Origin: Bacteroidales bacterium
Lineage (GTDB): Bacteria; Bacteroidota; Bacteroidia; Bacteroidales; VadinHA17
Assembly: GCA_022865305.1 (NCBI GenBank)
Contig: JALHSP010000109.1
Span: 1-64,000, forward strand
Length of the DNA stretch: 64,000 nucleotides
Reading direction: 5' to 3'
The stretch's first letter is position 1. Each line of letters opens with the position of its first letter. The position numbers and the translations under genes are program-made. Shown here one piece after another: positions 47,119 through 54,214 of the stretch. The notes beneath the pieces are model-generated. The model was not told the DNA's origin and made no database searches. It saw only the letters and a program-made list of their open reading frames with translations.

Positions 47119-47512
47119 TACCGACAGTAAGCCAATCATCCGTTTTGACAAAATTGCTCTCCTTGATGCAGAAAGGTTCAACCTCTTCAATATCAGCCAG
47201 TCCGATCAGTACCAGGTATTTTTTCCCTGCCCATTTATCAAACTGCTGATCAGGTAATTGAAGTTTGTCCTGATGCATAATTATAGTCTTAAATGACTCT
47301 TCTACAGACAATTGATCAGAATTAAAAACCAATGAGACAACACCTTTGGCTTTGATCACTCCGTCTCCTTTATTATAAATGAAATACAGGACATCGCCTT
47401 CATTAACTCTGCCATGAGGAGGCTTTATACTATCTGCTCCACAGATAATCATTGACTTATTACCCTTAATCAGGTTTTCTATTTCTTTTATCAACATCGA
47501 GACAGACAACAT
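47024..47512 (-). pseudogene. PUA/ASCH-like domain gene with scrambled 3' end
   Basis: The product begins SMLIKEIENLIKGNKSMIICGADSIKPPHGRVNEGD (about 5-41) and contains VLYFIYNKGDGVIKAKGVV, which resembles a PUA/EVE/ASCH-type RNA-binding fold. After DDWLTVGIIEKVT the residues become antisense of the Fe-S remnant (QTPGEVLLFFC). The two convergent genes therefore share a join at about 47085-47110 and both lost their 3' ends. The exact family and native end are unknown. Confidence 0.5.
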
Positions 47513-47942
47513 GATCCATGTTTTCTAAGTCTAGGTTTAACATCTTCAGAATTTGCCATTAAATAATTCAGAATATAACATGGATATTGCTTCCCCGAAA
47601 GTCTCCCTGAAAAAATTCAGGGATCCTATCTGAATTAATCATTATAAAAGACGTCAAAAAAACATTATTGTGACATAATTCTGAAACAAAATAATCAATG
47701 GGGGTACTGACAGGCTCTCCGGGTTGTTGCCTATCAGTAAAAAAGTAACTGATTAAAACCAAGAATAGAATTAAAATTTATTTTAATTAAGTTTAAACAA
47801 GGTGTAACTTTGTTGACAACAGAAAAATCCAGATGTGCTTTAATCCATGTGTTCTGGCAGGTATATAGCACCTTGTAGCAGGTAAATAAGCAGGTAAGTG
47901 CCAGGAATAAAAGACAAAATTGTTAACATAAAAACAATTAAA
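47513..47942. other. Gene-free stretch with two inverted repeats
   Basis: No convincing gene lies here. Two dyads stand out. TCCCTGAA/TTCAGGGA with a four-base loop is at 47604-47623. TACTGACAGGC/GCCTATCAGTA, an 11-base arm with one G-T pair, is at 47705-47739. Neither is followed by a U-run on either strand. A TAnnTTTG promoter element follows at 47805. Confidence 0.5.
47805..47812 (+). promoter_or_regulatory. -7 promoter element (TAnnTTTG) for the secreted DUF1579-like gene
   Basis: TAACTTTG matches the Bacteroidota -7 consensus exactly, 131 bases before the ATG at 47943. A -33 TTG at the correct distance is not clear, so it is a candidate only. Confidence 0.4.
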
Positions 47943-48452
47943 ATGAAAGCAATACAAATTTTAACTATAGCATTATTAGGATTCTGCACCACTTGCGTTG
48001 GGCAGCAAAGTTCGACATGGGATAAATGGGATTGGTTAATGGGTGACTGGATTGGGGAAGGTTCCGGACAACCAGGACAAGGAGGAGGAACCTTTTCATT
48101 TAAACCGGACCTTGATAATAAAATCCTTGTAAGAAAAAGCCATTCGGAATATATTAAGACAGAAAATAAACCTGCGGTAATACATGAAGATTTAATGATA
48201 ATTTTTCCAGACAATATGGGGAATCCATCAAAAGCTATCTATTTTGATAATGAAGGAAACACTATTAATTATTCAATAATCTATTCTGACAAAACAATCG
48301 TATTCATAAGCGAGAAAATAGTGAATGTTCCCATTTTTCGCCTGACCTATACATTACTTGATAATGAAACTATAAATACAAAATTTGAAATGTCTCAGGA
48401 TGGTCAAAAATTTACAACCTATATTGAGGGAAAAAGTAAAAAGATGAAATAA
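47943..48452 (+). CDS. Secreted lipocalin-like/DUF1579-like small protein
   Basis: With the ATG at 47943 the product is 169 residues with a signal peptide ending near CTTCVGQQ. The mature part has WDWLMGDWIGEGSGQPGQGG, FSFKPDLDNKILVRKSHSEY and a beta-strand run to YIEGKSKKMK, which is the small lipocalin-like pattern of DUF1579 and related families. The frame could extend upstream to 47898, but the signal peptide argues for 47943. Function unknown; a heme-independent stress or ligand-binding role would be guesswork. Confidence 0.7.
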   Translation: MKAIQILTIALLGFCTTCVGQQSSTWDKWDWLMGDWIGEGSGQPGQGGGTFSFKPDLDNKILVRKSHSEYIKTENKPAVIHEDLMIIFPDNMGNPSKAIYFDNEGNTINYSIIYSDKTIVFISEKIVNVPIFRLTYTLLDNETINTKFEMSQDGQKFTTYIEGKSKKMK

Positions 48453-48547
48453 TCCGACCTCTAATAATATTGTATAAATCCACTGCCGTCAGCAACCATC
48501 ATAATCTTAAATCCATTTACCTATTGGAATATGTTTTAACCAGATGA

Positions 48548-48841
48548 ATGGATTTTTTCATCTCGCGTTTAAAAAAACTTCAACTAATCTTTCAAACATT
48601 GTCTGACTATAACAGGTTAGGGATAATAAGATTTATCTGCGAAAAAGAATGTTCAGTTGGAGAAATTGTAAGAGCAACAAAACTATCACAACCTCTTGTA
48701 TCACATCACCTGAGAGTTTTAAAAGAAAGCTGGATTCTTGAAACCAAACGAAATGGACCATTTATATATTACTACTTAAGAGACAAAAAAATCCTTTATG
48801 CAATTAACCTGTTCTTAGAGCTTTTTAAAATTCAGAAATAA
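48548..48841 (+). CDS. ArsR-family winged-helix repressor
   Basis: A 97-residue regulator with the ArsR HTH: QTLSDYNRLGIIRFICEKECSVGEIVRATKLS (about 15-46), the recognition helix QPLVSHHLRVLKES, and the wing NGPFIYYYLRDKKILYAI. The ELCVCDL metal-site helix of ArsR/SmtB sensors is replaced by ECSVGEI, leaving only Cys residues in KECSV. A metal, thiol or redox signal is possible. It lies 77 bases before the methionine-rich gene and could control it. Confidence 0.85.
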   Translation: MDFFISRLKKLQLIFQTLSDYNRLGIIRFICEKECSVGEIVRATKLSQPLVSHHLRVLKESWILETKRNGPFIYYYLRDKKILYAINLFLELFKIQK

Positions 48842-48904
48842 AATATAAAACCAATTCTCGATTTTGTTCTGACTGGATAATTAATAATTTCAATAATAAA
48901 AAAT

Positions 48905-48910
48905 AGGAGG
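48905..48910 (+). promoter_or_regulatory. Strong ribosome-binding site of the methionine-rich gene
   Basis: A perfect AGGAGG lies eight bases before the ATG at 48919. Most other starts in this window lack a full Shine-Dalgarno, as is usual in Bacteroidota, so this one stands out. Confidence 0.6.
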
Positions 48911-48918
48911 AATTCGCA

Positions 48919-49245
48919 ATGTCAATCAAAGAAAAATTTATGAATGAAATGATGGGACGTCAATTTGAGAGCATGTCAGCAGATTATAAAAAACAAATGA
49001 TGGAAACCATGATGGATAAATTCTTTTCATCAATGACGGATGATGAAAAGAAAGAGATTTTTTCAGGTATGATGCCAAAGATGATGGGCCAGATGACGGG
49101 TAATAATCCCATGATGGGCATGATGTCAATGATGATGGGCAGAAAAACAAGTAAAACCGATAAAGGTAATGAAGAAGGTAAAATGCCCTGGGATATGTGC
49201 TGTGAGATGATGACCGGGATCAAGGAAACGGCAAATACCTGCTAA
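48919..49245 (+). CDS. Methionine-rich small protein with Cys pair near the C terminus
   Basis: The 108-residue product contains 26 methionines, many as MM pairs: MMETMMDK, SGMMPKMMGQM and NPMMGMMSMMMG. It is otherwise polar, without signal peptide or membrane helix, and ends with WDMCCEMMTGIKETANTC. Such Met and Cys clusters can bind soft metals, above all Cu(I), so a metal-storage or buffering role is plausible. The same features could also suit a small chaperone-like or regulatory protein. Its upstream ArsR gene fits a metal-linked unit. I do not recognise an established family. Confidence 0.72.
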   Translation: MSIKEKFMNEMMGRQFESMSADYKKQMMETMMDKFFSSMTDDEKKEIFSGMMPKMMGQMTGNNPMMGMMSMMMGRKTSKTDKGNEEGKMPWDMCCEMMTGIKETANTC

Positions 49246-49317
49246 GCAGGCTGGCTAATAAAAACTTGATTGATTACAAAGTCTAAATTCTACTGGTTAA
49301 ACCTTCACATTGATTGA

Positions 49318-50793
49318 TCAGCTTACATCCCGGAACACTCTTTTGAAATGATAGCCATAAATGCTGTAGGTAACTGCCAGAGGGAATAATTTCGGTTTGT
49401 TAAAGATGCTCCAGAACAGGAGGCTCCAATAGTATCTCCGGTCTCTATTAAAAATACCTATATATACCATTGATTTTATTAATGCCATAATCTTATTAAA
49501 TGAAATTGGGTCCCGAAACAGAGGCTTGTATTGTTTTAAAAACAATAATACCCTGGCATAATACAACTTACCGGAATATATTTCGCGAACAATTTTCTGA
49601 TATCCTGATAGCAACTCATCTTTGTCCATTACCGGTACAAAATTCAAAGAGTAATCCGTATTGTCGCCGGTGAATTTGCCAATTATCCTGCCTTCATTTT
49701 TTAATCGCCCGTAGAGTTTTGATAATCGCGGTGCATTCAGAAGCCCCACCATTGCTGTTATGATTCCGCTTTTCTGAATAAAGTCGATCTGACGTTGAAA
49801 GATATTCGGGGGATCATTGTCAAATCCGACTATAAAACCGGCCATTACTTCAATACCGTGCCGCTGGATTGTTTTTATACTCCCGATCAGTTCACGATTA
49901 TTATTCTGAAGCTTGTTACATTCCGTTAAACAACTCTCGTCAGGGGTTTCAATACCTATAAAAACCTTGGCAAATCCTGCTTTACCCATCATACCCCTCA
50001 GATCTTCATCGTCGGCCAGGTTAATAGTAGCTTCCGTTATGAAATTAAACGGCTGGCCATTGGACTTCATCCAGCTGGTAATAGCAGGCAGCAACTCGGT
50101 TTTCAGATTCTTTTTATGTCCGATAAAATTATCATCCACGAAGAACACACTGCCTTTCCATCCGATCTGTAACAACTGGTCTAACTCAGCAATGACCTGA
50201 ACAGGAGTTTTTGTACGCACACGATGTCCAAACAGTGCTGTTATATCGCAGAATTCGCAGTCGAAGGGACAACCTCGTGAATATTGTATCGCTGCGGTTG
50301 CATAATTACGGGATTTTATCAATGAATAATCGGGTAATGGTGAGTTTGTGATGTCAGCAAACTTATCCGATTGATAAATTCTTTTTGCCCTGTTGTTTTT
50401 GATGTCTTCAATAAAAAGAGGAAGAGTTATTTCTGCTTCATTCAGTACAAGGTAATCAATATCAGGATATTGTTCATATTCTTCTGTAAACAATGGACCT
50501 CCGCCCACTATTTTGGTTTTAAGGTGTTTACATTGCCCGATAATTTGTTTCACCGAAACTGACTGTATGGAAATGGCACTGATAAACACAAAATCAGCCC
50601 ACTTAATATCTTCATCCTTAAGCCTGGAAACATTGAGGTCTGTCAACCTCTTATTCCATTCATCAGGAAGTAACGAAGCCACGGTAAGTATACCTAATGG
50701 GACATTTGCTGACTTTTTCGAAATAAACTTCAGGGCATGTTTAAAGCTCCAGTATGTATCAGGATATTTAGGATATACCAATAGAATATTCAT
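49318..50793 (-). CDS. B12-binding-like radical SAM protein
   Basis: A 491-residue enzyme. The N-terminal Rossmann domain (about 1-140: NILLVYPKYPDTYWSF, FVFISAISIQSVSV, KIVGGGPLFTEEYEQYPDID) resembles the cobalamin-binding domain but lacks the DxHxxG cobalamin ligand. The radical SAM domain starts with YSRGCPFDCEFCDITALFG, the CxxxCxxC cluster at about 175-182, then FFVDDNFIGHKKN and TEATINLADDEDL. The C-terminal 120 residues match the extension common in this group (DUF4070-type). The substrate is unknown; relatives modify lipids or metabolites. Confidence 0.85.
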   Translation of the reverse strand: MNILLVYPKYPDTYWSFKHALKFISKKSANVPLGILTVASLLPDEWNKRLTDLNVSRLKDEDIKWADFVFISAISIQSVSVKQIIGQCKHLKTKIVGGGPLFTEEYEQYPDIDYLVLNEAEITLPLFIEDIKNNRAKRIYQSDKFADITNSPLPDYSLIKSRNYATAAIQYSRGCPFDCEFCDITALFGHRVRTKTPVQVIAELDQLLQIGWKGSVFFVDDNFIGHKKNLKTELLPAITSWMKSNGQPFNFITEATINLADDEDLRGMMGKAGFAKVFIGIETPDESCLTECNKLQNNNRELIGSIKTIQRHGIEVMAGFIVGFDNDPPNIFQRQIDFIQKSGIITAMVGLLNAPRLSKLYGRLKNEGRIIGKFTGDNTDYSLNFVPVMDKDELLSGYQKIVREIYSGKLYYARVLLFLKQYKPLFRDPISFNKIMALIKSMVYIGIFNRDRRYYWSLLFWSIFNKPKLFPLAVTYSIYGYHFKRVFRDVS

Positions 50794-50942
50794 AACAATA
50801 ATAAAATAAATTTCGGTAAAGTTATTTCCAGGCTATATTCACAACAAAAAGAAGGGACTAATCAACACCAAACAGGGATAAACCAGACAAAATGGGGACT
50901 AATGTCAGATATTCAGGGTGAATGGCATTCATCCCTGAACGG

Positions 50943-51764
50943 CTAAAGGGACTCTTTAAGCTTTAACAGATACTGGCGTGAAACCGGGATTTGCTCTTTA
51001 TATCCCTTTATTGTGATCCAGTGGTTATTATAACTCTTACTGAGTTTTTCGATGTAATGCCTGTTTACAATGCATATTCTATGGCAACGAATAAAATTTG
51101 AATACTCTTTTAACTGAAGCTCAATATTCTTTAAAGTATTCCGGATGAGGCTTTTCTTAAAATCGTCACCCTGCTTATATACGATTTCCACATAGTTATC
51201 GGCCGATCTGATAAAAACGATCTCTGCAATGAGGAGTGTAAGGATTTCCGTTTTGTTTTCAGAAATAAACTCAATGGATTTGTTCAGATTATCATCTTCG
51301 CATTTTTCAACTTTATTTTGTATTATTTTCTTTTCTGAAATGAGGGATTCGTTTTGTTGTATTAACTCTTTATTTAAATCATATAACCTTAATATCACCG
51401 GCGGAGCAAGACATATTAAAACTACTTTGAAAACAATATAAAATGAGAGACTTACAAATCCAACGTACCTAAGATAGAAAGCAAAAGCTACCGAGCTTAA
51501 AGCTAGAATAATAATCCCATCCAGGTATATATTTATAACAGATGTATTAGTGGAATTTAACTTATTACGGATAATCCAATGTAAAACAACCCTTACCAGG
51601 AACATAAACAGAAAAACTATAGCCCCAAATCCGGCAATAAACAGCAGCCTGTTATTAAAATCAAACCTGTCGATCGGAAAAGGTTGAAAAAACAGGATAA
51701 ATAAAAAGATACCAAAGCTGATGCCAAGTAAAAGTCTGAGATTCTTGTTAAATAGCTGTATCAA
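50943..51764 (-). CDS. Membrane-anchored LytTR DNA-binding regulator
   Basis: A 273-residue one-component regulator. Four membrane helices occupy about 8-125 (LLLGISFGIFLFILFFQPFP, FIAGFGAIVFLFMFLVRVVL). A short coiled coil follows (about 130-160), then a C-terminal LytTR domain at about 170-273 with LLIAEIVFIRSADNYVEIVY and FIRCHRICIVNRHYIEKLSKS. There is no receiver domain, so the signal is sensed in the membrane. The gene is next to the Spy-like fragment and opposite nothing obvious; its targets are unknown. Confidence 0.85.
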   Translation of the reverse strand: MIQLFNKNLRLLLGISFGIFLFILFFQPFPIDRFDFNNRLLFIAGFGAIVFLFMFLVRVVLHWIIRNKLNSTNTSVINIYLDGIIILALSSVAFAFYLRYVGFVSLSFYIVFKVVLICLAPPVILRLYDLNKELIQQNESLISEKKIIQNKVEKCEDDNLNKSIEFISENKTEILTLLIAEIVFIRSADNYVEIVYKQGDDFKKSLIRNTLKNIELQLKEYSNFIRCHRICIVNRHYIEKLSKSYNNHWITIKGYKEQIPVSRQYLLKLKESL

Positions 51765-51824
51765 CTGGTTAAATTGATTATTAATTATTTTTTAACCCGT
51801 TTTCTCCCGCTAAGACAAGGAATC

Positions 51825-52151
51825 TTACAGGCTACTAATATTAAATTCAAAATTAATATTTTTTCGCTCTTGTCCTGATTTTAAAATAAAAAACGACGCC
51901 CGGAAAGAGCGTCGCTGTTTCTGTCTGAGATCATTAATGTCTTTTTTCTGTTTTTCTGTCAGGTTGGGAATCCTGTCCAGCAACGGTCTGTCCATCGGCA
52001 TTCCGGATCGTTCCGGTCGATCCATCCATAACGGACCCATACCTGGCCTCATGCCACGCATCTGCAGTGAATCCTGATTATGAAGCATCAATGGCAAATG
52101 AGCTACGTGCTTTAAAATTATTCCAGGAAACTTATCCCTGTTTTTTTCCAT
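51825..52151 (-). pseudogene. Spy/CpxP-like periplasmic protein fragment
   Basis: The readable core has MRGMRPGMGPLWMDRPERSG and LLDRIPNLTEKQKKDINDL, which matches the LTxxQ region of Spy/CpxP/heavy-metal resistance proteins. There is no signal peptide: the ATG at 52151 lies inside the neighbouring gene's end. After RQKQ the frame runs straight through a rho-independent terminator hairpin (51894-51914) into non-coding DNA. Both ends of a normal gene are missing. Confidence 0.5.
51881..51914 (-). terminator. Intrinsic terminator (minus strand)
   Basis: On the minus strand CGACGC and GCGTCG form a perfect six-base stem around a nine-base loop and are followed by a TTTTTTATTTT run. The open frame of the Spy-like fragment reads through it, which indicates that the native stop codon of that gene was lost by deletion. 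Confidence 0.75.
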
Positions 52152-52887
52152 GTTTCACGAACATATTCAGCCGCCAGAATATAATCTTCCTGTTTTTCAA
52201 GGTGCTCAAGCATAAATGGAATATCTTTAAGTTTGCTTGTTTCCTGTAATAAAACAGCATAGTTCAGCGAACCCTGCCCGGGCCTGCGCTCTTCCAGGTG
52301 AACTGTCAATTCCGGTAAAATGGTTATGTCCTTGGCATGAATTGATTTGATATATGGACCCAGCTTGGTAAAACATTCCCTTATGAATGCAGCATTATTA
52401 AAATATCTCTGAGGACTCGAAATCATATTCACCGGATCGAGATGAGCAGCAAACTGTTTACGGTCGATTGCTTTAATCAACTGAAGATATGAGTCGGGTG
52501 AATCGGGAAGCATGTATGGCATCGGCTCAAGCGTATAAAAAGCACTCACCGGTTTTACCTGATCTATAATATATCTGACTGTCTCCACAATTAAATCGAA
52601 TGTTTCCCGGGTATAGTTTCCGGGATAAGGTCCATCCCAGATTTTACAAGTTCTCCGGGTGCACCAGGCTGGACAGGACAATATGCAGCACTGTATCTCA
52701 ATGACCTGACACTCTTTACCCATTCCACAGGATCAGAGAATTTACCCGGTACAGGAGCACCAAGCCGTACAGGATAACCGTTCATGTTGTTCTTTCCTGC
52801 TTTTAAAACTGATGGCATAATGGTTAAACCTGTTGCTATTACAGCACCTTTTTTTATAAAATGACGCCTGCTGAATTTTTTTTTCAT
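52118..52887 (-). pseudogene. Tat-exported sugar isomerase/epimerase gene split by a frameshifting deletion
   Basis: The first part (start 52887) has a twin-arginine signal FSRRHFIKKGAVIATGL and the fold start VRLGAPVPGKFSDPVEWVKSV, YCPVQPGAPGELVKSG. At about 52640-52652 the frame changes: CKIWDGPYPGNYTRETFDLIVETV continues in another frame through FYTLEPMPYMLPDSPDSYLQLI, HLDPVNMISSPQRYF and KSIHAKDITI to the C terminus ISFLE. Relatives have about 60-80 residues between GELV and WDGP, so a central segment was lost together with the frame. The 5' part now ends in an early stop at 52591. Confidence 0.8.
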
Positions 52888-52901
52888 GATTGATGACCTG
52901 A

Positions 52902-54038
52902 TTAATAATACCTGCCGATATATTTATTCCCAACTATAAGCTTTTTCATTTCAAGCGGATCAATTGTGTCCTGTTTTTTGTAGATAATCTTCCCCCCTGG
53001 TTCAACAAGCAGCGTATAAGGTAAGCCGCCCTGCCAGTCGGGATCCACTGCTTCAATCATTTCATATACATCATCCTTATTAAAAATGTAATTTTTATTG
53101 GATGCCTGCTGTACTTTCAGAAAACTAAGTACATCTGCTTTTCTTTCCTGCTTGTCAGCACTGATTGAGATGAACTCAAATGGGCGACCGCGATACATGC
53201 GGTCAATGATCACCATGTCGGGAAATTCTGTAATGCATGGCCCGCACCATGTCGCCCATATATTTATCAGTCGCAGTTTTCCTGAGGAGGAATTTTTTAT
53301 AAGCTCTTTTATGCCCTGAACCTCAATCTCCTCGAGCGTCACTGGTAATTCAGCCCATTGTTTATAAAGCCTTTTGGTATATTCATCCTTCCACGACCAT
53401 TTAATGGAACAGCCAAACACTTTAGTTACCGGAGTTTTAACGGATTCCCCGGCCAGGACAGCATCGATAGCATTCCTTATATCTTCACCTTTACCTGTTC
53501 CGGGTTTTTCTGATCCGTCGACACGTCCGGCATAACGTAGAATGCGATTCCTGTCAAAAACAAAACAATGTGGTGTGGCTACAGGACCGTAGGCAAGGGC
53601 GGCCTTCTGCTCATCACCATCATATAAATAGGGAAATGTAAATCCCTTATCTTCCGCCCTTAGCTTCATCTCTTCAAAGCTGTCGCCCATATCCGAATAA
53701 CCTAGTTCAGAATAGTTCAAAGCATTGACATCATTTGGAGAGATCATTACCACAGCAACCCCTTTCGGCTTATAATCTTTTGCAAGAGCAATAATGCGGT
53801 CTTCATATGCCTGGGCGGTAGGGCAATGATTACAGCTGAAAATAATAACCAGTACCGGAGCTTTATCAAAATCCTTCAGGTTATATGTTTTCCCATCAAC
53901 TCCCTGAAGGCTGAAATCAGGTGCCCGATTACCAATTTCGAGAGTTTTTGGTTCAGTATGAGTTGCCTGCGGGAATCCCTTGACAGAATAAAATAAAACA
54001 AGCAGGAAAAATAAAGATGCTTTCAAAAGTTTCTTCAT
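52902..54038 (-). CDS. Secreted protein with two thioredoxin-fold domains (AhpC/TSA-like plus TlpA-like)
   Basis: With the ATG at 54038 the N terminus KKLLKASLFFLLVLFYSVKG is a signal peptide. The first domain (about 25-200) is redoxin-type: APDFSLQGVDGKTYNL, VIIFSCNHCPTAQAYEDR with a CxxC, and FVFDRNRILRYAGRVDG. The second (about 235-375) is TlpA-like with INIWATWCGPCITEFPDM (CxxC) and a cis-Pro-containing GGLPYTLLVEPGG. Fusing the two makes a double thioredoxin that may run periplasmic disulfide or peroxide chemistry. It precedes the broken isomerase gene by 14 bases on the same strand. Confidence 0.85.
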   Translation of the reverse strand: MKKLLKASLFFLLVLFYSVKGFPQATHTEPKTLEIGNRAPDFSLQGVDGKTYNLKDFDKAPVLVIIFSCNHCPTAQAYEDRIIALAKDYKPKGVAVVMISPNDVNALNYSELGYSDMGDSFEEMKLRAEDKGFTFPYLYDGDEQKAALAYGPVATPHCFVFDRNRILRYAGRVDGSEKPGTGKGEDIRNAIDAVLAGESVKTPVTKVFGCSIKWSWKDEYTKRLYKQWAELPVTLEEIEVQGIKELIKNSSSGKLRLINIWATWCGPCITEFPDMVIIDRMYRGRPFEFISISADKQERKADVLSFLKVQQASNKNYIFNKDDVYEMIEAVDPDWQGGLPYTLLVEPGGKIIYKKQDTIDPLEMKKLIVGNKYIGRYY

Positions 54039-54214
54039 GATATTCAGATCAATAGTTAAATACATTTCAAATATATTTTCTTTTTGTCAATGTATATAAA
54101 ATTTAGACAGATGATTTAATTTTCAATAAGAAAAGAGAACCAGAAAAAGAAATCGCACTTCTATAATCAGAAGTCATAATAATTTTTTTACCTTTTATAC
54201 CTAAAATCCGGAAT

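Noticed and set aside
47568-47762. A 64-residue minus-strand open frame in the gene-free stretch
   Set aside because: No start context, no motif and it spans two inverted repeats; judged to be chance.
49318-50793. Cobalamin-dependent methyltransferase call for the radical SAM protein
   Set aside because: The N-terminal domain lacks the DxHxxG cobalamin ligand, so only a B12-binding-like fold can be claimed.
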